In this document: piece by piece, positions 34,989 through 44,209 of the stretch | How the letters are laid out: each line of letters begins with the position of its first letter | Position numbering within the stretch: position 1 is the stretch's first letter | Assembly: GCA_025451775.1 (NCBI GenBank) | Contig: JANWJU010000053.1 | Span: forward strand, 1 to 46,951 | Direction: 5' to 3' | DNA length: 46,951 bases | Source: Terriglobales bacterium | GTDB taxonomy: Bacteria; Acidobacteriota; Terriglobia; Terriglobales; SCQP01 | Program-made: the position numbers and the translations under genes | Notes under the pieces: model-generated | The model's input: only the letters and a program-made list of their open reading frames with translations | Databases searched by the model: none | What the model was told of the DNA's origin: nothing

Positions 34989-36257
34989 TTAAGCGCGGCG
35001 AACTGCCAGCACGGCGTTCAGGCCACCAAAGGCAAAGGAGTTGGATAAAGCGGCACGGATGCGGCGCGGGCGGGCGTGATTGGGCGTGACGTCCAAGTCG
35101 CAGTCGGGATCAGGCTGGCTGAAATTCGCCGTGGGCGGCACCAGATCGTGGCGCATGGCCAGCAGCGTGGCGGCCAGTTCGATGGCGCCGCTGGCGCCCA
35201 TGGCGTGGCCGTGCATGGACTTGGTGGAGCTGATCGAAAGCTGGGCGGCAGCCGCCCCAAAGGCACGTTTAATGGCTGCAATTTCGGTGGAATCGTTGAG
35301 CTTGGTGCCGGTGCCGTGGGCATTGATGTAGTCGATGTCGGCGGGAGCGAGGCCGGCACTGGCGAGGGCCGCGGTCATGGCGCCGGCGGCGCCCTCAACC
35401 GAGGGCTGGGTGATATGGCCCGCGTCGGCGGTGGCGCCATAGCCGGCGAGCTCGGCCAGGACGCGGGCGCCGCGGCGGCGGGCGGCGTCAGCGGACTCCA
35501 GTACGAACATGGCCGCACCTTCGGCGAGCACCAAGCCGTTGCGATCACGGCTGAAGGGGCGGCAGGCGCGCGCCGGATCGTCACCGGCGGCCGCGAGCAC
35601 GCGCATCGCCTCCCAGGCTTTGATCACGCCAAACGTCAGCGGCGCATCGCTGCCGCCGGCGATCATCATGTCGGCGGCGCCGCTGCGGATCAGCTTCCAA
35701 GCCTCGCCCAGCGCATGCGTGGACGACGCGCAGGCGGTGGAGATAGTAAAGCTGGGGCCGCGGGCGCCCGTGTTCATGCCGATCTGCGAGGTGGCGGCGC
35801 TGTACATCGTGCGCGGAATCAGGAAGGGATGGATCCGGGCCTGGTGTTCGCCGTAGATTTGACGGAAGCCTTGATCCTGCGAGCAGATGCCGCCCATGCC
35901 GGTGCCCGTCAGCACGCCCACGCGCTCGGGCGCGTAGAGGCCGCAGCCGTTGGCTGGGCCGGCGTTACCAACGTTGCCATCCAGCCGCTGTGGCAGGCCA
36001 GCATCGGCCAGGGCACGGCGGGCGCAGATGACCGCGAGTTGGGAGAAACGGTCGAGGAAATCGACCTCTTTGCCGAACTCATCTTCGGGGTTGAAGCCGG
36101 TGATTTCGCCGGCCACGCGCGTGGTCAAGCGTTCGGTGCTCACGCGGGTGAGGGGGCCCAGGCTGCTCTTGCCGGCGGCCAGGTTATCCCAGAAGGCGCC
36201 GGCCTCGGTCCCGCTGGCAGACAACACCCCGAAACCGGTGATCAGAACCTGGTGCAT
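34989..36257 (-). CDS. fabF: Beta-ketoacyl-ACP synthase (FabF-like)
   Basis: 422 residues, typical KAS II length. Active-site Cys176 lies in STACASSTHA, His314 in NAHGTGT, and the second His in KSMHGHAMGASG (His351). ITGFGVLSASG at the start, GTGMGG, and NSFAFGGLNAVL at the end are also standard. It condenses malonyl-ACP with a growing acyl-ACP in fatty-acid elongation. It lies 21 bases after an acyl carrier protein gene, away from any other fab gene, so it may serve a dedicated pathway (lipid A acyl chains, a secondary lipid or a polyketide-like product) rather than bulk fatty-acid synthesis. It converges with the TPR gene, 19 bases apart. Confidence 0.94.
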   Translation of the reverse strand: MHQVLITGFGVLSASGTEAGAFWDNLAAGKSSLGPLTRVSTERLTTRVAGEITGFNPEDEFGKEVDFLDRFSQLAVICARRALADAGLPQRLDGNVGNAGPANGCGLYAPERVGVLTGTGMGGICSQDQGFRQIYGEHQARIHPFLIPRTMYSAATSQIGMNTGARGPSFTISTACASSTHALGEAWKLIRSGAADMMIAGGSDAPLTFGVIKAWEAMRVLAAAGDDPARACRPFSRDRNGLVLAEGAAMFVLESADAARRRGARVLAELAGYGATADAGHITQPSVEGAAGAMTAALASAGLAPADIDYINAHGTGTKLNDSTEIAAIKRAFGAAAAQLSISSTKSMHGHAMGASGAIELAATLLAMRHDLVPPTANFSQPDPDCDLDVTPNHARPRRIRAALSNSFAFGGLNAVLAVRRA

Positions 36258-36278
36258 GGACCGAGAATACCGGAAATA

Positions 36279-36536
36279 TCAGGCAGGCGAGGGAGAGGCG
36301 GTGCTGAGTTGATGGCGGAGCGCGTCGACAACTTGGCGAACGCTCTTCATCTCCCGCGCGACATCATCGGGGATGGTGAGGTTGTACTTCTCTTCCAGCG
36401 CGAAGACAATGTTGACGCCGTCAAGGGAATCGATTTTCAACTCCTCGAAGGTGGCCTCGGGAGAGATGGTCTCGGCGGGAAGCCGCTGTTCGCGGGCGAT
36501 GATGGCGATCACGTCCTGGGTCAATTCGTCAGGCAC
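36279..36536 (-). CDS. acpP: Acyl carrier protein
   Basis: 85 residues from a GTG at 36536, chosen because GGAGAG lies 5 bases upstream. An ATG at 36557 would add 7 residues but lacks a ribosome site and sits beside a TATTAT -10-like box. The phosphopantetheine attachment serine is Ser37 in KIDSLDGVNIVFALEEKYN, and ISPEATFEEL precedes it. It carries acyl chains as thioesters for the FabF encoded 21 bases downstream. The sequence is somewhat divergent for a housekeeping ACP (IDSLDGVNI instead of the usual DSLDTVEL), so a specialised ACP is possible. Confidence 0.92.
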   Translation of the reverse strand: MPDELTQDVIAIIAREQRLPAETISPEATFEELKIDSLDGVNIVFALEEKYNLTIPDDVAREMKSVRQVVDALRHQLSTASPSPA

Positions 36537-36557
36537 ACATCTCTCCAGTGAAAGCAT

Positions 36558-36761
36558 AATAATACAACGTTTAGCCGCTGGGCGCGGCAGCCGACTTTGC
36601 GGATAACGAGACTCATGGAGCCGCTCCCGCTGGTCGCTCTGCCGCGCGGCGCTGCGGTGCAGCGGGCGGCGGCGCAGCAGGCGGCGAATTCGCCGCTGCT
36701 ACAGCAGGGCGAAGGCGGCCGGGATGCGGCGCCACTTGACAAGATGGGCCGCAGGCGCACG
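36558..36761. other. Intergenic GC-rich stretch upstream of the repeat array
   Basis: About 200 bases between acpP and the repeat array. It holds a GCGAATTCGC palindrome (about 36685-36694) and many GCGGCG runs. Reading frames here are made of short runs of Arg/Ala/Gly and show no protein family, so I see no gene. Confidence 0.5.
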
Positions 36762-37078
36762 AGCGGGGCTCAGGGGTCCCCGCGCCTGCGGGCAACGGGC
36801 GGCGAAGCCGGGAGCCCGCGTTAAAATCCAGCGCAGCAGCGGGGCGGGGCGCCGGGGTCCCCGCGCCGCTGCGAGCATGAGCGGGCGGCGAAACCGGGAG
36901 CCCGCGTTAAAATCCAGCGCAGCAGCGGGGCGGGGCGCCGGGGTCCCCGCACCGCTGCGAGCATGAGCGGGCGGCGAAGCCGGGAATCCGCGTTAAAATC
37001 CAGCGCAGCAGCGGGGCGGGGCGCCGGGGTCCCCGCACCGCTGCGAGCATGAGCGGGCGGCGAAGCCGGGAGCCCGCG
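36762..37078. repeat. 86-bp tandem repeat array in front of polX
   Basis: Three near-identical units start at 36821, 36907 and 36993, with an exact 86-base period and only a few substitutions between them. A degenerate copy precedes them (from about 36762) and the first bases of another unit (TTAAAT at 37079) run into the polX start. Each unit holds a GC palindrome GCCGGGGTCCCCG, the string GCGAGCATGAGCGGG, and an AT pocket GTTAAAAT. There are no unique spacers and no fixed spacer length, so it is not a CRISPR. Related units occur inverted at 46840-46951. Confidence 0.9.
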
Positions 37079-37086
37079 TTAAATAT

Positions 37087-38850
37087 ATGACGAATCAGGA
37101 AATCGCACGCTGCCTGCGGCAAACCGCCGACCTGCTGGAGATCGCTGGCGAAGACGGATTCAGGATTCGCAGCTACCGCCGGGCGGCCGACGCGGTGGAG
37201 GGCTGTGCCGAGCCGGTGGCCGGCATGGCCGCTGACCCCAAACGCCTGCAAGCGCTGCCCGGCATCGGCCGGACGATGAGCGGGCACATTCTCGAACTGG
37301 TCTCAAGCGGCGAACTCAGCCTGCGCCAGGAGTTGCTGGCCCGCTTTCAACCGGGAATGCTGGATCTGCTGCAGGTGAGCGGCCTGGGGCCGAAGACGGT
37401 GGCGCTGATTTGGTCGACCTTTGGCGCGGGCACGTTGGATGCGGTCGAGGCGCTGGCCCGCGAGGGCAAGCTGCGCACACTGCCGCGGCTGGGAGGCAAG
37501 GCGGAAGAAAAGATTCTGCGAGGCATCGGCGTGTACCGGGAATTGAGCGGCCGCTTTCGCCGCGACCAAGCCGCCGAGGTGCTGGCCGTGGTGCAGCCTT
37601 ACCTGGAGCGTGCGCCAGGAGTGGAAGCGGTCACCATCGCGGGTTCGTACCGCCGCGGCAAAGAGACGGTGGGCGATCTGGACGTGGTCCTGAGTGGCGC
37701 GGGGTTCCCCGCCTCCGGCGCGGCGGCGCGGGAGGCGGTGCTGCGGATGCCGCGGGTGGAGAATATTCTCGGCCAAGCGGAAAACAAGATCTCACTGCGC
37801 CTGCACGGCGGCATGCAGGTCGACGTGCGCCTCTTGCCGCCGGAGAGCGCCGGGGCGGCGCTGCAGTACTTCACCGGCTCCCAGGCGCACAACATCGCGC
37901 TCCGGGCACGGGCACAGAAGCTGGGCTTCAAGCTCAACGAGTACGGCCTGATTCGCATCGAGGACGGTGCAATGGCCGCCGGCGCCGACGAGGCCGGGAT
38001 CTACGCCGCGCTGGGACTGGCCTGGATCCCGCCCGAGCTGCGCGAGGATGCCGGCGAGCTGGAAGCCGCCGCCACCGCTTCCCTGCCCCAGTTGATCGTT
38101 CCCAGCGACATCCGCGGCGATGTCCACATGCACACCACCGCCAGCGACGGGCGCGCCAGCATCGAGGAGATGGCTGAGGCGGCCTGGGAGCGCGGCTACG
38201 CCTACATCGCCATCACCGAGCACTCCCAGGCGCTGGCCATGGCCAACGGCCTGAACGAGACGCGGATGCTGGAACATCGAGACCGTATCCGCGCCGCCGA
38301 GCAGGTGGTACAGCAACGCCATCCGGGGTTCCGCATCTTCACCGGCGTCGAAGTCGACATCCTCGCCGACGGCGGGCTCGACCTGGAGGACGCCGTGCTG
38401 GCGCAGCTCGATGTGGTCATCGGCAGTATCCACTCCCGCTTTGACCAGAGCCTGGAGGAGACCACAGCGCGGCTGCTGCGCGCGGTGGCGAATCCCCACC
38501 TGGGCATTCTCGGACACCCCAGCGGCCGCCTGCTGCTGCGCCGTCCGGCGTACACCTGCGATTTCGAGCGCGTGGCGGCGGCTTGCGCCACGCAGGGCGT
38601 GGCCATGGAAATCAACGCCTCGCCGGAGCGGCTGGACATCAACGACGTGCAGGCGCGCCGATGCCGGCAGTTGGGGGTGGGGGTGGTCATCAACACCGAC
38701 GCCCATCATCCCCGGCATTTGGACAACATCGTCTACGGCATCGCCACCGCACGCCGCGGATGGCTGGAGGCCGGGGACGTGCTCAACACGCTGCCGGCGG
38801 AGGAGTTTTTGCAGCGCCTGCGGCGGCGCGCATCAGCACCTCGCCCATAA
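37087..38850 (+). CDS. polX: Family X DNA polymerase with PHP nuclease domain
   Basis: 587 residues, usual for bacterial PolX. Helix-hairpin-helix region at 1-150 (LQALPGIGRTMSGHILELV; LLQVSGLGPKTVALIW). The polymerase active site begins near residue 180: TIAGSYRRGKETVGDLDVVL, with the two Asp of DLDV, then DVRLLP. From about 341 the PHP domain follows: DVHMHTTASDG, TEHS, GVEVDIL, GSIHS, GHPSG, EINASP and NTDAHH, a complete metal-site set. PolX fills short gaps and its PHP domain trims 3' ends. The ATG directly abuts the tandem repeats and has no Shine-Dalgarno site (GCGTTAAATAT upstream). The 3' end overlaps converging psd by 68 bases. Confidence 0.95.
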   Translation: MTNQEIARCLRQTADLLEIAGEDGFRIRSYRRAADAVEGCAEPVAGMAADPKRLQALPGIGRTMSGHILELVSSGELSLRQELLARFQPGMLDLLQVSGLGPKTVALIWSTFGAGTLDAVEALAREGKLRTLPRLGGKAEEKILRGIGVYRELSGRFRRDQAAEVLAVVQPYLERAPGVEAVTIAGSYRRGKETVGDLDVVLSGAGFPASGAAAREAVLRMPRVENILGQAENKISLRLHGGMQVDVRLLPPESAGAALQYFTGSQAHNIALRARAQKLGFKLNEYGLIRIEDGAMAAGADEAGIYAALGLAWIPPELREDAGELEAAATASLPQLIVPSDIRGDVHMHTTASDGRASIEEMAEAAWERGYAYIAITEHSQALAMANGLNETRMLEHRDRIRAAEQVVQQRHPGFRIFTGVEVDILADGGLDLEDAVLAQLDVVIGSIHSRFDQSLEETTARLLRAVANPHLGILGHPSGRLLLRRPAYTCDFERVAAACATQGVAMEINASPERLDINDVQARRCRQLGVGVVINTDAHHPRHLDNIVYGIATARRGWLEAGDVLNTLPAEEFLQRLRRRASAPRP

Positions 38851-39598
38851 GCACGCGCGCCCCAGGGATGACCGCCAACTCGAGGCCCGCCGCCGGCGGC
38901 GCCACCACGATCACCGTCGAGCCAAATTCGAACCGCCCCAACTCCTCGCCGCGCTGCAGCTCAAACGGCGGCGTGGCCACGAGCTGAATGCCGCCGACCA
39001 AGCAGGCCCCCACCAGCACCAGAACGAGCTTGCCGGCCGCGGGCGTGTCCAAGTCCACAATCAGGCGTTCGTTGGCGGTGAACAACCCGGGCACGCGCCG
39101 CACCGCGCTGGGGTTCACTGGCCAGCGCGTGCCGCGCCGGTGGCGGGCGGCGCTCACGCGCCCAGCGAGCGGGGCGTGCACGCGGTGATAGTCGGACGGC
39201 GCCAAATACAGCGTGCAGTAGACGCCGCCATGGAAAGGGGGCGCGAGCGTGGCATCGCCGAGGAGCGCTGCCAAGCGATAAGTTTCGCCCTTGGCCTGCA
39301 GCAGAACATCGTGGCGCATGGGACCGCACGCGCCCACGGTGGCATCCACCGGGGAGACGAGCACGCCGGGGTCCAGGGCCACGGGCCGGGCTTCGGGCTT
39401 CAGGGCGCGGCAAAAAAATTCCTGCAGGCTGGTGAAGCCGCCGGCGGGCACGACGGCGACGCTCGTATCGACGCGGTAATGGCGCTGAAACCAGGGGATG
39501 AGCAGGCGCGAGGCCGGATGGCGGGCGAGGCGTCCGGCGAGGCGCGAAGCCGCGGCTTTAGGGAGCAGGCGCAAGCCGAGTTGGGGGCCGGGGCTCAC
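38783..39598 (-). CDS. psd: Phosphatidylserine decarboxylase (proenzyme)
   Basis: 271 residues; the GTG at 39598 overlaps the lolC stop (GTGA). PSD landmarks: LGLRLLPKAAASRLAGRLA, SLQEFFCRALKPEARPV, LVSPVDATVGACG, FHGGVYCTLYLAPSDYHRVHAPLAGRV and the self-cleavage site EFGST with Ser227, which becomes the pyruvoyl cofactor. The enzyme makes phosphatidylethanolamine at the inner membrane. No phosphatidylserine synthase is nearby. The 3' 68 bases overlap polX in the opposite orientation: the C-terminal tail after FGST (about 45 residues) is coded antisense to the end of polX. The longer frame upstream is a shadow of lolC. Confidence 0.93.
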   Translation of the reverse strand: MSPGPQLGLRLLPKAAASRLAGRLARHPASRLLIPWFQRHYRVDTSVAVVPAGGFTSLQEFFCRALKPEARPVALDPGVLVSPVDATVGACGPMRHDVLLQAKGETYRLAALLGDATLAPPFHGGVYCTLYLAPSDYHRVHAPLAGRVSAARHRRGTRWPVNPSAVRRVPGLFTANERLIVDLDTPAAGKLVLVLVGACLVGGIQLVATPPFELQRGEELGRFEFGSTVIVVAPPAAGLELAVIPGARVLMGEVLMRAAAGAAKTPPPAAC

Positions 39599-40893
39599 TC
39601 GTAGCGCAAGGTCTCGGCCGGCAGCACCGCCAGCGCGCGGCGCGCGGGATAGAGTGTAGCGACCCACGCCACCGCCAACGCCAGCACGCTGACGATGACA
39701 GCATCGAGCGGGTGCGGGTGAAAGGGAATATAGTCCACCGCGTATACCTCGGCGGAGACGTGAATCCATCGGTAATGGTTCGCCGCCCAGGCCAGCGGAT
39801 AGGCGATGCCCAACCCCACCGCCGTGCCCAGCCCGGCAATCCACAAGCCCTGGTAGACAAAGATGCGGCGGATCTGGCGGCGGCGCGCCCCCAGGCTGAG
39901 CAGGACCGCGATCTCCTTCCGTTTTTCCATGACCAGCATGGTCAGCATGATGAGGATATTGAGGGCGGCCACCAACACCACCAGACCGATGACCAGAATG
40001 GTGCCGAGGCGCTCGAGCTGCAAGGCTTGAAAGATGGGCCGATTCTGCGAGATCCAGGTGAGGGTGGTGAACTCCGGCCCGGCGGCGGCTTGGGCGGCGC
40101 GAGCGACGTTGTCGGCTTGGTAGATGTCGTCCAGGCGGAACTCGATGTGGGTCGCCCACTGGCCCTGATTCTGCGGCCGCAGGGCTTGCGCGGCGGCCAG
40201 GCTGGTGAAGGCCCAACCGCTATCGAAATCCAGGAAACCGGATTGAAAGATTCCGACAATATGAAACGAGAACCGTTTCCCGGCCATGCCCAGCGGCGTT
40301 AACTCGGCGTTGGGCAGGTAGAGATCCACCCACTCGCCGTTGTAGGCGCCAATGGCGTCGGCCAAGTCCTTGCCCAGAATGATGTTGGGCTGCTGGGGTT
40401 GATCCGCTAGGGGGCGCAAGGTACCAGCGGCAAGGTGCTCCAGCAGATGGCTGACCTGCAACTCCTGGGCGGGGTCGATGCCTTTCAGGACAACCTCATG
40501 GCTGAGGTCGCCGTGAATGAGCAGGCCGGCGGTATAAATCTCAGGCGCCACGGCGGCCACATGGGGCAGATGGCGCACCCGCTCCATCAGGGCCGGGTAA
40601 TCATCGATGGCGGCGGGTTGGCGGCGGAGGAGGTCGACCTGGGCGGTGGCGCCCACCAACTCGGTCTGCAGCGCATCGCGGAAGCCATTGGTCACCGCCA
40701 AGGCCATGATGAGCGCGCCCACACCGGCGGCGAAGCCCACAATGGCGATGGCGGTGACGATGGAAATCACCCCGCGGCCGCGCCTGGGGCGGAGATAGCG
40801 AAGCGCGATAAAGCCCGGCAGCCGCACTCCTCCGAGTGTAGCCTGCCCCGCCCACGCGCGCAGCAGTGCCTGCGGGCGCAGGCAGCGGTTCAT
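39595..40893 (-). CDS. lolC: LolC/LolE-type lipoprotein-releasing permease
   Basis: 432 residues. Four membrane segments arranged as in LolC/E: about 42-66 (VISIVTAIAIVGFAAGVGALIMALAV), then a large periplasmic domain (about 70-295), and three near the C-terminus (about 302-328, 348-372 and 396-420). Signature segments are FIALRYLRPRR at the start, ALNILIMLTMLVMEKRKEIAVLLSLGAR and LYPARRALAVLPAETLRYE at the end. It extracts outer-membrane lipoproteins with LolD ATPase. The ATG at 40893 has no clear ribosome site; a GTG at 40827 beginning VRLPGFIALRY would also fit. It is coupled to psd and diverges from lolD, an unusual arrangement. Confidence 0.9.
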   Translation of the reverse strand: MNRCLRPQALLRAWAGQATLGGVRLPGFIALRYLRPRRGRGVISIVTAIAIVGFAAGVGALIMALAVTNGFRDALQTELVGATAQVDLLRRQPAAIDDYPALMERVRHLPHVAAVAPEIYTAGLLIHGDLSHEVVLKGIDPAQELQVSHLLEHLAAGTLRPLADQPQQPNIILGKDLADAIGAYNGEWVDLYLPNAELTPLGMAGKRFSFHIVGIFQSGFLDFDSGWAFTSLAAAQALRPQNQGQWATHIEFRLDDIYQADNVARAAQAAAGPEFTTLTWISQNRPIFQALQLERLGTILVIGLVVLVAALNILIMLTMLVMEKRKEIAVLLSLGARRRQIRRIFVYQGLWIAGLGTAVGLGIAYPLAWAANHYRWIHVSAEVYAVDYIPFHPHPLDAVIVSVLALAVAWVATLYPARRALAVLPAETLRYE

Positions 40894-40995
40894 ACTAGGG
40901 GGGTGGGGAGCCTTTCGCGAAACCTTTCTCCGCGAGTCGATTCGCCGCCGCCAGCATCTAAAGCGGCAGATGGTGGCCAGCCTGGGGGCAAGCCG
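40894..40995. promoter_or_regulatory. Divergent lolC/lolD start region
   Basis: About 100 bases between the two divergent starts if lolD begins at 40996. TTTCGCGAAA at 40913-40922 is a perfect 10-base palindrome and could be an operator. No strong sigma-70 box was seen on either strand. Confidence 0.35.
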
Positions 40996-41748
40996 GTGGT
41001 GCTGCGGGCCTCGAACTTGGCGCGGCGCTACCGCTCCGGGGCGGATGAGTTGCTCATTTTTGAGGACGTGAATTTAGAGGTAAGGCAAGGCGAGATGGTG
41101 GCCATCATCGGCGAATCAGGCAGCGGCAAGAGCACCTTGCTGCATCTGTTGAGCGGACTCGACAGGGCTTCGGCCGGGGACGTATACTTCGATTCAGGAT
41201 CGGGTGCCCGCCCGGTGGCGGGCATGGATGAGGAGGCGCTGGCGGATTTCCGTAACCGGCAGATCGGTTTTGTGTGGCAACAGCACTATCTGCTGCCGGA
41301 GTTCACCGCGCTGGAGAACGTCATGATGCCTCTGCTCATCGCTGGCTGTGCACCCGCCCAAGCCCGGGGCCAAGCCCGCCAAGGCTTGGAGCAGGTGGGG
41401 CTGGGCGAGCGCCTCACCCACCGCGCCGGCGAGCTCAGCGGCGGCGAGCAGCAGCGCGTGGCCATGGCCCGCGCCTTGGCCAACCGCCCACGCTTTCTGA
41501 TGGCCGATGAGCCCACCGGCAATCTGGACGAACGCACCGGGGCGGCATTATTCGATCTGCTGCGCCGGCTCCATCAACAGCAGGGGCTGACCTCCATTGT
41601 CGTCACCCACAATGCCTTGCAAGCGGAACGGTGCGACCGGGTGCTGCGATTAGTGGAAGGCCAATTGCACGAACTTCACCAGAGCGAGACGATGAACGAG
41701 ACGGCGACGGACGGCAGCGGCAGTATTCAGGTCAACCCATATGTTTGA
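40996..41748 (+). CDS. lolD: LolD-type ABC ATPase
   Basis: 250 residues from a GTG at 40996 (VVLRASNLARRYRSG), the usual LolD N-terminus; GTG at 40903 would add a Pro/Ser-rich 31-residue extension and leave only 9 bases to lolC. Walker A GESGSGKS (39-46), Q-loop IGFVWQQHYLLPEF, signature ELSGGEQQRVAMARAL, Walker B FLMADEPTGNLD and VVTHN are complete. It powers LolC-type lipoprotein extraction from the inner membrane. Its stop overlaps the clpC start by 8 bases, so both are probably on one transcript. The Q-loop has QQHY rather than the common QFHH. Confidence 0.91.
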   Translation: MVLRASNLARRYRSGADELLIFEDVNLEVRQGEMVAIIGESGSGKSTLLHLLSGLDRASAGDVYFDSGSGARPVAGMDEEALADFRNRQIGFVWQQHYLLPEFTALENVMMPLLIAGCAPAQARGQARQGLEQVGLGERLTHRAGELSGGEQQRVAMARALANRPRFLMADEPTGNLDERTGAALFDLLRRLHQQQGLTSIVVTHNALQAERCDRVLRLVEGQLHELHQSETMNETATDGSGSIQVNPYV

Positions 41749-44209
41749 GCGCTACACGGAAAAAGCCCGGCGGGTCATCTTTTTCGCGCGCTACGAGGCC
41801 AGCCAGTGCGGCAGTCCCTACATCGAAAGCGAGCACTTGCTGCTGGGCCTGCTGCGCGAAGACAAAGCGCTGACCAACCGCTTTTTACGCACCCACGCCT
41901 CCCTGGAGGCGATCCGCAAGGAGATAGAGAGCCGCACCGTGGTGCGCGAGAAGGGTTCGACCTCGGTCGATCTGCCCCTCAGCCACGAGTGCAAGCGGGT
42001 GTTGAACTACGCCGCCGAAGAGGCGGAACGGCTGGGACACAAGCACATCGGTACCGAGCACCTATTGCTGGGGCTGCTGCGTGAGGAACGGTGCTTCGCC
42101 GCCGAAATGCTGCAGAGCCGCGGCCTGCGCCTGGCGCAGGTGCGCGAAGAGCTGGCCCGCTCGGCCCAGGAGCGCGGCAGCAACCGCCCCAAGGAATCCT
42201 CGCTGCTGATCGAGTTCAGCCGCGATCTGACCCAGGCCGCCGCCGATGGCCAGCTCGATCCGCTGGTGGGCCGGAACCATGAGCTCGAGCGCGTGATCCA
42301 GATCCTCTGCCGCCGCACCAAGAATAATCCGGTGCTGATCGGAGAGCCCGGGGTGGGCAAGACCGCCATCGTCGAGGGGTTGGCGCAGAAGATCGCCGAC
42401 GGCGACGTGCCCACGTTTTTGGCCGAAAAGCGCATCCTGGCGCTCGATCTTTCGCTCATCGTGGCCGGCACCAAGTACCGCGGCCAGTTTGAAGAGCGGC
42501 TGAAGACGATCATGAAGGAGCTGATCGAAAACCAGAACATCATCATCTTCATCGATGAGCTGCACACCCTGGTGGGCGCCGGTTCGGCGGAAGGCTCGCT
42601 GGACGCGGCCAACATCCTCAAGCCCACGCTCTCGCGCGGCGAGATCCAGTGTATCGGCGCCACCACCCCGGGTGAGTACCGCAAAAGCATCGAAAAAGAC
42701 CGCTCCCTGGAACGCCGTTTCCAGTCGGTCAAGGTGCCGCCACCCAATGAGGACGAAGCGGTTCTGGTGCTCAGCGGCATCAAGGACAGGTACGAGAAGT
42801 TCCACGCCGTCAGCTATACCGACGAGGCGCTGCGTTACGCCGTCCTCCACTCCAGCCGCTACATCCCGGATCGCTTTCTGCCCGACAAGGCCATCGACCT
42901 GCTGGATGAGGCCGGCGCCCGGGTCAAGCTCCGCCAGACCACCATGCCGGAGGAGATGGCCGAGACGCAGAAGCAGCTCAAGATCATCAACTCGCGGATG
43001 AACAGCTCGATCGCCAACCACGAGTTTGAAAAGGCGCGCTTTTACTCCGACGAGGAGCGCAAGGAGCGGGACAACCTGCGCGTGCTACGGGACAAGTATC
43101 AGCTCGATGAGGCCATCTCCGGCGTGGTCACGCGCGAGGATATCGAAGATGTGGTGGCGCACTGGACGGGTGTTCCCGTGCACGCCGTCAAGGAAGAGGA
43201 GATGCAGAAGCTGCTCCGCATCGAAGCCGAGTTGCACAAGCGCATCATCTCCCAGGACAAGGCCATCTCGGCGCTGGCACGCGCCATCCGCCGCAGCCGC
43301 GCCGGGCTCAAGAGCCCCAACCGCCCGGTGGGCTCCTTCCTGTTCCTGGGGCCCACCGGCGTCGGTAAAACCGAAATGGCGCGCTCGCTGGCCAGCTTTC
43401 TGTTCGGCAGCGAGAAGTCGATGATCCGCTTCGATATGTCCGAGTACATGGAGAAGCACTCGGTATCCAAACTCATCGGTTCCCCGCCTGGCTACGTCGG
43501 CTACGAGGAGGGCGGCCAGCTCACCGAGCGGGTGAAGCGTTCGCCCTACAGCGTGCTGCTGCTGGATGAGATTGAAAAGGCCCATCCCGACCTCTTCAAC
43601 TTGCTGTTGCAGGTCTTCGAGGATGGCCAGCTCACCGATGGACTCGGCAACACCGTCGATTTCAAGAACACGATCATCATCATGACCTCCAACCTGGGGG
43701 CGAGACATTTGGAGAAAAAGATGCACCTCGGCTTCCAGGGCCCCAACGAGGAGCTGCTCAACAGCCACGTCGAGGACATGGTGCGCGACGAGGTCAAGCG
43801 GCTGTTCAACCCCGAGTTCCTCAATCGCCTCGACGAAATGATCGTCTTCAACGCCTTGAGCGAGGACGACCTCACCCAGGTGGTCGAACTCCTTGTCCAG
43901 CAGCTCAACCGGCACCTGGCGCAGCGTGACGTCAGCGTGACCTGCACCGCCGAAGCCAAGAAGTGGATCGTGGATAAGACCTGCCTGGACCGCAACTATG
44001 GCGCCCGGCCGCTGCGCCGTGCCCTGCAGCGCTATATCGAAGATCCGCTCTCGGAGCTGCTGATCCAGGGCTCGCTGAAGCGCCCCGCGTTCCTCGAGGT
44101 GTTCCTCGACAACAACAGCCTCTACTATCGGCCCGTGGATGCGAGCGATACGTCCGATACGGCCGACGCGGATGCCTCGGTACAAGAAGCGGTTCTGCTC
44201 TCCAAGTAG
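41741..44209 (+). CDS. clpC: ATP-dependent Clp protease ATPase subunit ClpC
   Basis: 822 residues. Two N-terminal Clp repeats ([19 protein letters not shown] and [15 protein letters not shown]), first AAA module with Walker A GEPGVGKT (201-208) and Walker [10 protein letters not shown], a middle domain ([18 protein letters not shown]), and second AAA module with GPTGVGKT (about 537-544), [12 protein letters not shown] and the C-terminal NYGARPLRR. ClpC is a hexameric unfoldase that feeds proteins to ClpP. Its shorter middle domain (one coiled-coil wing) distinguishes it from ClpB. Starts inside the end of lolD; no clpP or mcsB is near. Confidence 0.95.
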   Translation: MFERYTEKARRVIFFARYEASQCGSPYIESEHLLLGLLREDKALTNRFLRTHASLEAIRKEIESRTVVREKGSTSVDLPLSHECKRVLNYAAEEAERLGHKHIGTEHLLLGLLREERCFAAEMLQSRGLRLAQVREELARSAQERGSNRPKESSLLIEFSRDLTQAAADGQLDPLVGRNHELERVIQILCRRTKNNPVLIGEPGVGKTAIVEGLAQKIADGDVPTFLAEKRILALDLSLIVAGTKYRGQFEERLKTIMKELIENQNIIIFIDELHTLVGAGSAEGSLDAANILKPTLSRGEIQCIGATTPGEYRKSIEKDRSLERRFQSVKVPPPNEDEAVLVLSGIKDRYEKFHAVSYTDEALRYAVLHSSRYIPDRFLPDKAIDLLDEAGARVKLRQTTMPEEMAETQKQLKIINSRMNSSIANHEFEKARFYSDEERKERDNLRVLRDKYQLDEAISGVVTREDIEDVVAHWTGVPVHAVKEEEMQKLLRIEAELHKRIISQDKAISALARAIRRSRAGLKSPNRPVGSFLFLGPTGVGKTEMARSLASFLFGSEKSMIRFDMSEYMEKHSVSKLIGSPPGYVGYEEGGQLTERVKRSPYSVLLLDEIEKAHPDLFNLLLQVFEDGQLTDGLGNTVDFKNTIIIMTSNLGARHLEKKMHLGFQGPNEELLNSHVEDMVRDEVKRLFNPEFLNRLDEMIVFNALSEDDLTQVVELLVQQLNRHLAQRDVSVTCTAEAKKWIVDKTCLDRNYGARPLRRALQRYIEDPLSELLIQGSLKRPAFLEVFLDNNSLYYRPVDASDTSDTADADASVQEAVLLSK

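Noticed and set aside
36724-36966. Small open frames inside the repeat array
   Set aside because: They translate the repeat itself, recur with its period and contain only Arg/Gly/Ala-rich text.
36762-37078. CRISPR array
   Set aside because: The repeated unit is the whole 86 bases with no unique spacers, and there are no cas genes nearby.
38783-40216. A 477-residue psd product starting far upstream
   Set aside because: The upstream residues have no phosphatidylserine decarboxylase similarity and mirror lolC; the GTG overlapping the lolC stop gives the family's usual N-terminus.
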